Below are positions 1 to 7,409 of a DNA stretch of 36,881 bases, piece after piece (position 1 is the first letter of the stretch; the number at the start of each line of letters is the position of its first letter). The notes under the pieces are model-generated. The model was not told the DNA's origin. It saw only the letters and a list, made by a program, of their open reading frames with translations, and did no database searches. Made by a program: the position numbers and the translations under genes. The DNA is taken from positions 1 through 36,881 of the forward strand of contig CAIOYH010000066.1 of NCBI GenBank assembly GCA_903862465.1, given 5' to 3'. The DNA comes from an uncultured bacterium. GTDB taxonomy: Bacteria; Bacteroidota; Bacteroidia; Bacteroidales; CAIWKO01.

Positions 1-59
1 AAAACCATTCCGCCCCATGGCGTAATCTCTTTATTGGTAAAGGATATATCAAATTCCAT
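1..59 (-). CDS. IS1380-family transposase, N-terminal fragment (continues off the left edge)
   Basis: Reading the reverse strand from an ATG at 59 gives 19 codons, MEFDISFTNKEITPWGGMV, before the window ends. The 'FTNKEITPWGGM' start is characteristic of IS1380-type transposases of Bacteroidetes, which catalyse cut-and-paste transposition with a DDE active site. Only the N-terminus is visible, so it cannot be said whether the element is intact. A perfect 8-bp palindrome lies 12 bases upstream of the start codon and may be the element's end. The family call rests on recall of this N-terminal signature, not on a catalytic motif. Confidence 0.65.
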   Translation of the reverse strand, partial: MEFDISFTNKEITPWGGMV

Positions 60-71
60 AACTCATTTTTT

Positions 72-90
72 CCTAATGCTACGCATTAGG
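72..90. repeat. Palindrome at the probable outer end of the IS1380-like element
   Basis: CCTAATGC-TAC-GCATTAGG is a perfect 8-bp inverted repeat with a 3-nt loop. Read from the outside toward the transposase it begins CCTA, as do ends of some IS1380-family elements such as ISEcp1. Its position just upstream of the transposase start fits a terminal inverted repeat. The other end and the target duplication lie outside the window, so this is inference. Confidence 0.45.
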
Positions 91-97
91 ATTTTGA

Positions 98-448
98 TGC
101 AAAAATAATCATTTATTTTCTATTGCGGAATTTGGGTTAAAGGTTTTGCCTGCGCAATTTCAAAATTCAAGTCATGTTAAATCAGAAGGCTTAGTAAATG
201 CAATGGACAGACAAATATGGGAATTCGCCAAATTGAATGACTTTACTATTGTAACACAAGACGCCGACTTTAATGATTTGAATATATTATTTGGATTTCC
301 TCCCAAAATAATATGGGTAAGAACAGGCAATCTAAAGACTCTCGCTTTAGTAAACATTCTAAAAAACTATCATGATGATTTGCAGAAGTTCATTAATGAT
401 AGTAATTACGGTTGTTTTGAGATTTTAAAAGTAACAAAAAAGTCGTAG
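98..448 (+). pseudogene. DUF5615 (PIN-like/Mut7-C-like) toxin nuclease, 5' end damaged
   Basis: The frame encodes a DUF5615-type protein, the predicted nuclease of a widespread toxin-antitoxin family. Recognisable blocks are 'SSHVKSEGL', 'DRQIWEFAKLNDFTIVTQDADFNDL' and 'GFPPKIIWVRTGN', with the conserved Asp residues of 'QDADF'. The family normally starts with MxxLxDxxLS, carrying the first catalytic Asp. Here the frame is stopped by TGA at 95-97, there is no in-frame ATG, and the ORF track has to use a TTG at 146. The probable end of the IS1380-like element is only a few bases upstream, so the start codon and N-terminal strand were probably lost on insertion. The usual DUF433 antitoxin partner is not visible. 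An inactive remnant is likely; initiation at TTG cannot be excluded. Confidence 0.6.
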
Positions 449-516
449 TTGCTTGTTTTGCAATCAATGAAGCTATGTTTGCTGCTTCACATTCCTATGT
501 TTTTATCCAATCCCAA

Positions 517-556
517 TCAAACCCAACAACACTATAACAATCTAGCCAATTCACCT
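517..556. repeat. 40-nt dispersed direct repeat, copy 1
   Basis: The sequence beginning tcaaacccaacaaca recurs at 1306-1345 with only a few differences (roughly 37 of 40 bases by eye). This copy lies between the damaged DUF5615 gene and the small protein gene at 592. It has no recognisable coding content. Confidence 0.7.
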
Positions 557-591
557 TGTTCTTATCAATAAATATTTTCAAAACATATAAT

Positions 592-765
592 ATGAAATCA
601 CAAAATATAGCATTAGATGTTGACTTTATAGGCGGATTAGGAGCATTGACTCCTTTAGAAGAAAAGGCTCTTAGCGAGTTTTTTAAACAAAAAAAAATAA
701 CTACAAAAAAATCCGTAGTCAGCAGAAAACTTAGTAAGACGAAAAGACTCAAAGAAACAAGCTAA
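592..765 (+). CDS. Small conserved protein of unknown function (57 aa)
   Basis: The product starts MKSQNIALDVDFIGGLGALT and ends in a basic tail (KSVVSRKLSKTKRLKETS). I recall the 'IALDVDFIGG..LT.EEEKALSEFF' pattern from many small Bacteroidetes proteins without assigned function, often in accessory regions. The ORF track begins 12 codons earlier, but the ATG at 592 is preferred because the IALDVDFIGG block starts directly behind it in the homologues I remember. There is no signal peptide or membrane segment, so it is probably cytosolic. It stands alone between toxin remnants; a role in toxin-antitoxin biology is only a guess. Confidence 0.55.
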   Translation: MKSQNIALDVDFIGGLGALTPLEEKALSEFFKQKKITTKKSVVSRKLSKTKRLKETS

Positions 766-950
766 ACTGTTTGAATTTTACCCGTTCGGCTTAGGCTGTG
801 CCAAGTCGCATATATCTTAATAGGCTCTACCAATTTCACAAATGAACGAATCAACCAATTAACCATTCAACAATTTAAGCATTCACCCATTGTTCTTCAA
901 TTCTTTTTCTGCGCAAGAGAATATTTTTTAATTTATTGAAGAATTATTTG

Positions 951-958
951 TAATTTTG
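951..958 (+). promoter_or_regulatory. -7 promoter element for the antitoxin-like gene
   Basis: TAATTTTG matches the Bacteroidetes -7 consensus TAnnTTTG exactly and lies 41 bases upstream of the ATG at 1000. No convincing -33 TTG at standard spacing was seen. The rest of the 766-999 spacer is AT-rich with degenerate 'caaccaattaaccattcaac' runs and no other feature. Confidence 0.5.
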
Positions 959-999
959 TGATGATATTTCAAATATAATAAACAGATTAAATTAATGAG

Positions 1000-1218
1000 A
1001 TGAGTTATATACTAACATTGAAAGACAACAAAAAGAAACTATTTTTTCTTCAATTGATGAAACAATTAGATTTCATTGATGAGGTAAAGGAGATAAATCT
1101 TACGGCTAATCAACTCAAATTCATTAATGATTTTGAGGAATCAACAAAATATATGGAACTGTCGGAGCAAGGCAAAAAGGAATTCAAAACAGCGCAACAG
1201 TTGATAGATGAGCTATAA
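1000..1218 (+). CDS. Antitoxin-like small protein preceding a RelE-type toxin remnant
   Basis: A 72-aa acidic helical protein (MSYILTLKDNKKKLFFLQLMKQLDFIDEVKEI...ELSEQGKKEF). In layout (a short strand, a 'LMKQLDFIDEVKE' helix and a C-terminal helix) it resembles the small antitoxins encoded just upstream of RelE/ParE toxins in Bacteroidetes. The decisive evidence is context: its last codons overlap, by 11 nt, a start codon encoding MSYNIIALPPFEKEL, the typical N-terminus of such a toxin. It would bind and neutralise the toxin and repress its own operon. With the toxin truncated it is probably an orphan antitoxin. No named family is assigned with certainty. Confidence 0.55.
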   Translation: MSYILTLKDNKKKLFFLQLMKQLDFIDEVKEINLTANQLKFINDFEESTKYMELSEQGKKEFKTAQQLIDEL

Positions 1219-1357
1219 TATCATTGCGTTGCCACCTTTTGAAAAGGAACTCTGTTATGCTAAGTATGCAACTTCCCTCCTTCCTACCCTTTTAGCCTCT
1301 CGCTGTCAAACCCAACAACAATATAACAATCTAGCAATTCAACCTTTTATCAAATGA
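1208..1357 (+). pseudogene. Truncated RelE/ParE-like toxin (only the first ~15 codons remain)
   Basis: An ATG at 1208, overlapping the end of the antitoxin-like gene, encodes MSYNIIALPPFEKEL, which matches the start of RelE-type mRNA interferase toxins in Bacteroidetes ('..I.P.P.FEKELKRL.KK.PSL'). After codon 15 (about 1252) the similarity stops abruptly. The frame continues through unrelated sequence, including the second copy of the 40-nt dispersed repeat, to a TGA at 1355-1357. A full toxin is about 90-115 residues, so the catalytic core is missing. The break is not an internal stop but a junction to non-homologous DNA, which suggests deletion or recombination. This is absent from the ORF track because it is short. 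Confidence 0.55.
1306..1345. repeat. 40-nt dispersed direct repeat, copy 2
   Basis: Nearly identical to 517-556. This copy lies inside the non-homologous tail of the truncated toxin ORF, close to the point where toxin similarity ends. Confidence 0.7.
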
Positions 1358-1411
1358 CAACAAATGGCAATAAATGACCATGAATGAAATGACCACAAAT
1401 GACCACAAATG
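1352..1411. repeat. Degenerate short tandem repeat (aatgaccacaa)
   Basis: Imperfect copies of an 11-base word, aaatgaccaca / aaatgacaaca / aaatggcaata, run in tandem for about 60 bases, ending 14 bases from the 3' end of the convergent gene at 1425. It is the first of several spacer repeats located at gene 3' ends in this window. Confidence 0.6.
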
Positions 1412-1424
1412 ACAGAATCTTCGT

Positions 1425-2651
1425 CTATATCTTCATCTTATAAAGTTTCTTATGTTCTTCTAAATATTTTTCTTTGTAGAGGAAATACACATTGCCGTTG
1501 TGCACTTTAATGTTTTCGATAAAAACAAATTTGGGTATCTGTATGGCGCGTTCCACAGTGCCATGTTGCATATTGATTTCTTTCAACTCGCTGATACCAT
1601 TCCGTACAAACAAATTATAAGCTTTCAGTTGGCTTCTGTCAATAAACAATTGGTTGGTAAAGCTTCTATCATTTTGAAAACTGATGTTTTGGGCTGCTAA
1701 AGTATCGGCTTTCATGCTGTATTTCTCTAATTTGGCTTCCAAAAAATTGAACAGATAAATAGTGTCTGCAATTCTAATATAAGAAGCATTCACTGTTCTC
1801 TTCATGATAAGCTCTTGAAAACGTATGTCCTCTTCTTTGCCATCAAAATAAGCACCCCACCTATTGCGAGCAATGTTATCTTGGTCGGAGATGCTCCTGA
1901 AACATTTCAGACTGTCGTTGATTTCATCATAATTGAAAAAATTCACTAGCTGATTGCTACAAAGCAGCTGTTTCATAAAATAATAATCGCCCACATGGTC
2001 AATAACAACGGAGTTTGTAGCTTCAAATTCTTCGTTGGAGATAGGATTGGCAAGCTTCAGTTCATTATCTTCCGTGGTGATTTCGAAGCTAGTGGTTTTA
2101 TTTACAAAAAACACTTTGCCATCAAAATCCTTGCACAATTTGACCGCTTTCCACACTGCCAACTGTGAGAGTGTATCACCATTTTGGTTGGTCAAAAGCA
2201 GCATGGGCGCCATCATATTGTTATAGTCATAAGCCAACACTATGAGTTTGTCGTCGGAAAATTCATAATCGGTGATATAAAACTTTTTGCTAGTTTTCAT
2301 TTCGATGGGCACATTTACTATAATATCTACAGGGGCTAATTCGAGTGCTTTGCGACATACAAACACCTCAACGTTTTTGCCCAAAGCCATCACCTGAACC
2401 TTTTTGGTGGATCCTCCTAAAATATGAATCTCCAAAACACAGGGCATTGTTTTTGCCTTAATCAAAAAACTCCCTTTTTCGTCCGAAAATGTCTTGTTCG
2501 ATGTTTCGAGGTTGATGATTTCGGCATTGGGCAATGGCAGATTCGTCAAAGAATCATACACCACACCATGAATAATACTTTCTACTTGTGCCGAACTGTT
2601 GAGTTCAACAAGCAGGAAAGCTACCAACAAAATGTATTTTATCCGATTCAT
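1425..2651 (-). CDS. Secreted protein with N-terminal CarboxypepD_reg-like domain
   Basis: 408 aa with a signal peptide (MNRIKYILLVAFLLVELNSSAQ), so it is exported. Residues about 24-105 resemble a carboxypeptidase regulatory-like fold ('IHGVVYDSLTNLPLPNAEIINLETSNKTFSDEKGSFLIKA'), a beta-sandwich common on Bacteroidetes surface proteins. The remaining ~300 residues have no motif I recognise; repeated short beta-rich blocks ('DDKLIVLAYDYN', 'DGKVFFVNKTTSF', 'NGNVYFLYKEKYLE') would fit a propeller-like repeat fold, which is inference. It lies 66 bases downstream of the plug-domain gene on the same strand, so the two are probably co-transcribed. No T9SS tail or lipobox is seen. Start chosen at the ATG that gives a clean signal peptide. 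Confidence 0.7.
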   Translation of the reverse strand: MNRIKYILLVAFLLVELNSSAQVESIIHGVVYDSLTNLPLPNAEIINLETSNKTFSDEKGSFLIKAKTMPCVLEIHILGGSTKKVQVMALGKNVEVFVCRKALELAPVDIIVNVPIEMKTSKKFYITDYEFSDDKLIVLAYDYNNMMAPMLLLTNQNGDTLSQLAVWKAVKLCKDFDGKVFFVNKTTSFEITTEDNELKLANPISNEEFEATNSVVIDHVGDYYFMKQLLCSNQLVNFFNYDEINDSLKCFRSISDQDNIARNRWGAYFDGKEEDIRFQELIMKRTVNASYIRIADTIYLFNFLEAKLEKYSMKADTLAAQNISFQNDRSFTNQLFIDRSQLKAYNLFVRNGISELKEINMQHGTVERAIQIPKFVFIENIKVHNGNVYFLYKEKYLEEHKKLYKMKI

Positions 2652-2717
2652 AATTTTAAGTGTTTAAGGGCTGCTTTTCAGCTTACACCAAAAAGCAAGC
2701 CCGATTAATTTACTATT

Positions 2718-3428
2718 TTATCTCCTTGAATTCAGCCAATCGAAATATCCCATACTTTCGATAACGATAACACCACCCGTGAAATCACCATAAGCAGCAG
2801 GAACACCACCTGTATAAACTGTCATACTGCCAATAGCTCCCGAAGGAATATGCGCTTGTCCGTCTATAGATTTTACTCCATCCACTATATATACGAAATT
2901 ATCACTTCGTGAACCTCTAAAATAGAGTTCATCGTTTTCCGTAACTGTAATTTCGGATGTCATGGAACTAATAATCTTGTTGATGTTGGTGTTGCCTGCA
3001 ATATCCTTAAATTGCTTGGGGCGAATGGTAATCTTAGGATCAGGATCAATAATAGGATCCGTGTATCCATAAATGATGGGCATGTTGCCGCCAATTGTAA
3101 TAACTGCTTCCGCCAAATACATATCATCAATGTAAGTAATCTTGGCAGGGTCAACCGTAACATTGTTAATAATCACCGTTTCCATACCGGTATATTTAAT
3201 GGTGACGTTGTAGATACCTGCAGAGAGTGGTTTGATGGTGTAATTGCCGTTCAAATCAGATAGCACTCCGATAAGGTTGTCGCCGACCTTTACATAAACA
3301 CTTGCCCCTGGCAAAGTTTGTTTGTTTTGACTGTCATAAACAGTACCTTTAATTTCTCCCGTATTCTGTCCGAAGACTTGCGCAAAGAAGAACGGGATAA
3401 ATGCGCAGCATAAAATTAATTTTTTCAT
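2718..3428 (-). CDS. CarboxypepD_reg plus TonB receptor plug protein without a beta-barrel
   Basis: 236 aa: signal peptide (MKKLILCCAFIPFFFAQVFGQ), a CarboxypepD_reg domain at about 25-110 ('GEIKGTVYDSQNKQTLPGASVYV', 'SDLNGNYTIKPLSAGIYNVTIKYTGM'), then a TonB-dependent receptor plug at about 135-230 ('LYFRGSRSDNFVYIVDGVK', 'IPSGAIGSMTVYTGGVPAAYGDFTGGVIVIES'). It ends at a clean TAA just after the plug, where a normal receptor (700-1000 aa) would continue into a 22-strand barrel. The following gene starts with another CarboxypepD_reg domain and is not a barrel, so this is not a simple frameshift. It may bind a partner or ligand at the outer membrane. First gene of a two-gene operon; possible operator sites lie in the upstream spacer. 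Confidence 0.8.
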   Translation of the reverse strand: MKKLILCCAFIPFFFAQVFGQNTGEIKGTVYDSQNKQTLPGASVYVKVGDNLIGVLSDLNGNYTIKPLSAGIYNVTIKYTGMETVIINNVTVDPAKITYIDDMYLAEAVITIGGNMPIIYGYTDPIIDPDPKITIRPKQFKDIAGNTNINKIISSMTSEITVTENDELYFRGSRSDNFVYIVDGVKSIDGQAHIPSGAIGSMTVYTGGVPAAYGDFTGGVIVIESMGYFDWLNSRR

Positions 3429-3448
3429 GGTTTTTGTTTTTTTTGGTT

Positions 3449-3477
3449 AGTAATTTAATTGCGAGTACTAAATTACT
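3449..3477. promoter_or_regulatory. 9-bp inverted repeat upstream of the plug-protein gene
   Basis: AGTAATTTA and TAAATTACT form a perfect 9-bp inverted repeat with an 11-base spacer, 21 bases upstream of the ATG at 3428. It could be a dimeric repressor site or a 5'-UTR stem. No family match is claimed. Confidence 0.4.
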
Positions 3478-3508
3478 ATAATACGAAGGTCAATGTATAG
3501 GTAAATCA

Positions 3509-3559
3509 GGTAACGGACGGTTTCGTAAAGTTAACGGTAGGTTTTGACAAGTTAACGGT
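3509..3559 (-). promoter_or_regulatory. Three 9-bp direct repeats at 21-bp spacing, LytTR-like operator
   Basis: On the reverse strand the sites read ACCGTTAAC (3551-3559), ACCGTTAAC (3530-3538) and the diverged TCCGTTACC (3509-3517). Starts are exactly 21 bases apart, i.e. two helical turns. LytTR-domain response regulators bind 9-bp direct repeats (for example ACAGTTAAG-like sites of AgrA) separated by 12-13 bp, which is the geometry here. The sites lie 80-130 bases upstream of the plug gene and 140-190 upstream of the protease gene, so either or both may be controlled. No LytTR gene is in the window. Confidence 0.5.
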
Positions 3560-3701
3560 TTTAGGGGATATAAAAAATGTCACAAAAATCAGTCATAAGT
3601 ACGATTCCTAAATACGAAAGAAATAGTTAAATTTAGTTAATATAACTTCTAATTCATTTTTCTTCTTTAATTTTACCGAAAATAAATTAATTCCACTTTC
3701 T

Positions 3702-6700
3702 ATGAAAAAAATATTTGTATTACTCTTTATTAGTTTTCTAAGTTTTCAGTTTAGTTCTGCTCAGATTTATCAGGGAAAAGATGCCGAGAAATACATTCCC
3801 GGAAGCCAAATGGTACGTTTTTCAGGTGAAAATGAAAATCCTACCTATGTTAGTCTCAATTATTCGAGTCAACCTAACTTTTTTGAATTGAATGCTTGGT
3901 TGAGCAAATCATTCAACACGGGTAATGATTTTGGATTCAATCAGCTTTCAAAAGAAAGTGATGAATTTGGCTACGACCATTATCGCTATCAACAAACTTA
4001 TAAAAACATTCCCATTCGTGAAGCCGTTTTTTTGATTCATGTAAAATATGGAAAGATAGAATCCTTCAATGGAACTATTTTCTCAAGTCCGAGTGTAGCC
4101 AATAGCAAGGTGTTGCAAGCTGATGAGGCACGCAATAAAGCAATTGCTTCTGTCAATGCAGAAACCTATATATGGCAAATCCCTAGCAATGAAAAATGGA
4201 TACAGGAATACAAAGGCAAAACCGATGCCACCTATTATCCAAGTGCTGTCAACCTAATAATTTATAATGCGAAAGACCATTCGTTCCGTTATGCCTATAA
4301 ATTTGATGTCTATGCTTTCAAACCCTTGTCTCGCCAAGATGTGTATGTGGATGCTCAAAACGGAAAAGTGCTTTTGACTTTAAACACTTTATTCACGGGT
4401 AACTCACATGGAACTGCTGTAACAAAATATAGCGGCACTCAACCTATAACTACAGATTCTCTGTCCACAACTTCCTATCGCTTGCGCGAAACAGGAAGAG
4501 GTTTAGGTATTCAAACTTATAATTGTCAAACAACTACCAATTATACCAACACTGATTTCACGGATGCTGATAACTTATGGAATAATAATAATGCAGCGAT
4601 GGATAATGCAGCAGGAGATGCCCATTGGGGAGCAGAAATGACTTATGATTATTATTGGATCAAGCATGCTCGCAACAGTATTGACAATAATGGTTTTGCT
4701 TTGTTGAGCTATGTTCATTATGATGTAGCTTATGATAATGCATTTTGGGATGGAACAAGAATGACCTATGGTGATGGCAGCAATAACGACCCTTTCACTG
4801 CTTTAGATATTTGCGGACATGAAATCACTCATGGATTAGATTCCTATACTGCCAATTTGGATTATGCAGCCGAATCAGGTGCCTTGAACGAAGGATTTAG
4901 TGATATTTTTGGAACAGCTATTGAATTTTATGGCAAACCAACTTTAGCTAATTGGACTTGTGGGGAAAATCTTGGTTTTGTGATTCGCGACATAGCCAAT
5001 CCAAATGCTTCACAAAACCCCGACACCTATCTTGGAACAAATTGGGATTTAGCACAAGAAGTTCACCAAAACAGTACGGTTATCAGCCATTGGTTTTATT
5101 TAGTAAGCCAAGGTGGCTCCGGTACAAACGATATTGGAAATGCTTATAACGTAACAGGTATAGGCATCACAAAAGCCTCTAATGTTGCTTTCAGGATGCT
5201 TACCGTCTATTTGACTAGCACATCGGATTATAATGATGCTCGTTTTTATGCTATCGTTGCTGCCACTGATTTGTATGGCGGATGTACTCCAGAAGTGCAA
5301 TGCGTAACCAATGCCATGTATGCCGTGGGTTTGGGTTCAGTTTATGTTCCTGCTGTTAGTATTGATTTTTCTGCAAGCAACACGCATTCTTGTTCTGCAC
5401 CCAATCTAGTTCAATTTACGAATTTAAGTACCAACGCAACAACATATACTTGGACTTTTGGCGATGGCGGCACAAGCACCCTTGCCAATCCTTCACATTC
5501 ATATACTACCACAGGGAATTTCAACGTAAAGTTAAAAGGTGTTAGTTCAGGATGTGGTTCAGATTCTTTAACAAAGACTGCTTTTGTGAGCATTTCTTCT
5601 TCCAATTCAAATACAGCTTCTGTACCCACGACAGGTACAGGACAATCTCTCACCTGCTGTACAGGAACCCTCTACGACAGTGGTGGAACGGGCGATTATT
5701 CTAACACAACAGATGGAAAAGTGACTATAGCACCCGCAGGAGCATCAGGTGTCACCTTAACTTTTAGCTCGTTCAATTTCGAATCAGGCTATGATTATCT
5801 TTATGTATATGATGGACCCACTACAGCTTCAACCTTGATAGGGCAATATGATGGCACTACCTTGCCTAATGGTGGTGTCATTCAATCATCAGGTGGTTCA
5901 ATTACACTTCGTCAAACTACTGACCAAGGTGTTACAGGCTCCGGCTTTCAATTGACATGGCAATGCAGTTTACCAACAGCTCCTCCTCAAACTAATTTTT
6001 ATGCTAGTGAACTCTCTACTTGTTCAGGTGTGGTTCATTTTCATGACATAACCGTTAATGGACCTTCTACATGGCTATGGAAATTTGGCGATGGCGGTAC
6101 TTCAACACTACAAAATCCTGTTCATGCTTATCAAGCAAATGGAGTTTATACTGTAAGACTTAAAACTACCAATGGATTTGGCACAGACTCTACAGTAAAA
6201 ACAAGTTATGTTACAGTTGCTAATCTGCCAACTTTGCCTACCGTTACGCCTGATAGTGGCTGTAATCCCCATTCATTAACTCTTTCAGCAAATGCAGGTA
6301 GCGGTCAACTCGATTGGTATGATGCAGTCACAGATGGAACCTTGCTTCATACAGGATCTACCTATACAACTCCCATTTTGACAACAACTACCACTTATTA
6401 TGTGGAAAACAAAATGACCACTACTTCGCAGTATGTAGGAAAACTCGACAACACTGGTGCAGGTGGTAATTACAATAATGCTAGTAACGTACATTATGAA
6501 ATTTTCAACTGCTATTCACCCGTTACCTTAATTTCAGTAGGTGTTTATGCTCAAGGTGCTGCTGACAGAACTATTGTGCTGCGCGATTCGAGTCTAACTG
6601 TCCTTCAGTCATTAACTGTTACTATACCGGATGGTGCTAGCCGTGTCACCCTGAATTTTCCTATACCAGTCGGTTATAGTTATCAATTAGCCTGTACAGG

Positions 6701-7178
6701 AACTCCTAACCTATTTCGCAATAACAGCAACTCAGGCGTCTATCCATATTTGCTCCCCGGATTCATAAAAATCACTGAATCGAGCGCTTCCAAACCTCCG
6801 TATAACTCCAATGGAAACTACTATTATTTCTACAATTGGGAAGTGAAACAACCTGAATGTTCTAGTCCAAGAGTGCCGGTAGTTGCCACCATCAACGATT
6901 GCAGCGGCATAGCCGATATTAATCAAAACCCCACATTGAATATTTATCCAAATCCTGCTCACGATTTATTATTTGTTGAATTCAATAGTAAGACAGCCGA
7001 AACATATTCTATTTCCATTCATGATGTCATTGGAAAAACTTTACTCACTAATAATTTAGACGCCGTAAATGGTTTCAATAAGTTTAAGATTTCTTTGAGC
7101 GATTTTGTGCCGGGTGTTTATTTCATTAGTTTGAAAGCCAACAATCAAAACATCGTTCGAAAAATTGTGATTGATTAA
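3702..7178 (+). CDS. Secreted M4 (thermolysin-like) metalloprotease with PKD, CUB and T9SS sorting domains
   Basis: 1158 aa. Order: signal peptide (1-21, ...FQFSSAQ); FTP-type propeptide (~60-115); M4 catalytic domain with the zinc motif HEITH at 373-377 and the third ligand Glu397 in 'ALNEGFSDIFG', the 20-residue spacing of thermolysin; PKD domain (~550-632, 'WTFGDGGTSTLANPSHSYTTTGNFNVKL'); CUB-like domain (~640-760, 'GYDYLYVYDGP'); a second PKD (~765-850); an Ig-like block (~852-905); a further beta domain; and a type A T9SS sorting domain (~1080-1158, 'LNIYPNPAHDLLFVEF...GVYFISLKANNQNIVRKIVID'). It is exported through Sec then T9SS and should be released or anchored on the cell surface to degrade protein. 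Transcribed divergently from the plug gene; only a weak TAATTTTA element is seen upstream (3668-3675). Confidence 0.93.
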   Translation: MKKIFVLLFISFLSFQFSSAQIYQGKDAEKYIPGSQMVRFSGENENPTYVSLNYSSQPNFFELNAWLSKSFNTGNDFGFNQLSKESDEFGYDHYRYQQTYKNIPIREAVFLIHVKYGKIESFNGTIFSSPSVANSKVLQADEARNKAIASVNAETYIWQIPSNEKWIQEYKGKTDATYYPSAVNLIIYNAKDHSFRYAYKFDVYAFKPLSRQDVYVDAQNGKVLLTLNTLFTGNSHGTAVTKYSGTQPITTDSLSTTSYRLRETGRGLGIQTYNCQTTTNYTNTDFTDADNLWNNNNAAMDNAAGDAHWGAEMTYDYYWIKHARNSIDNNGFALLSYVHYDVAYDNAFWDGTRMTYGDGSNNDPFTALDICGHEITHGLDSYTANLDYAAESGALNEGFSDIFGTAIEFYGKPTLANWTCGENLGFVIRDIANPNASQNPDTYLGTNWDLAQEVHQNSTVISHWFYLVSQGGSGTNDIGNAYNVTGIGITKASNVAFRMLTVYLTSTSDYNDARFYAIVAATDLYGGCTPEVQCVTNAMYAVGLGSVYVPAVSIDFSASNTHSCSAPNLVQFTNLSTNATTYTWTFGDGGTSTLANPSHSYTTTGNFNVKLKGVSSGCGSDSLTKTAFVSISSSNSNTASVPTTGTGQSLTCCTGTLYDSGGTGDYSNTTDGKVTIAPAGASGVTLTFSSFNFESGYDYLYVYDGPTTASTLIGQYDGTTLPNGGVIQSSGGSITLRQTTDQGVTGSGFQLTWQCSLPTAPPQTNFYASELSTCSGVVHFHDITVNGPSTWLWKFGDGGTSTLQNPVHAYQANGVYTVRLKTTNGFGTDSTVKTSYVTVANLPTLPTVTPDSGCNPHSLTLSANAGSGQLDWYDAVTDGTLLHTGSTYTTPILTTTTTYYVENKMTTTSQYVGKLDNTGAGGNYNNASNVHYEIFNCYSPVTLISVGVYAQGAADRTIVLRDSSLTVLQSLTVTIPDGASRVTLNFPIPVGYSYQLACTGTPNLFRNNSNSGVYPYLLPGFIKITESSASKPPYNSNGNYYYFYNWEVKQPECSSPRVPVVATINDCSGIADINQNPTLNIYPNPAHDLLFVEFNSKTAETYSISIHDVIGKTLLTNNLDAVNGFNKFKISLSDFVPGVYFISLKANNQNIVRKIVID

Positions 7179-7409
7179 TGGATAGATTTGCGAACTAGTA
7201 AATAAGTCTATCTTTTCTACCATTAAGGCAAGAGGCATAACGTAACATCGAGACATTGCTTGATGTTATTTTATGTTGGTATAGTGCTAGTGTGTTTTTC
7301 TTTATTCTATATTAATGGTATTCCAAGGTATTCATTCCTTGTAATGCAAATCAATTCATTCAATATTGTACTCAAAAACTATTATCTTTAGCTGATTATC
7401 TTTATTTTT

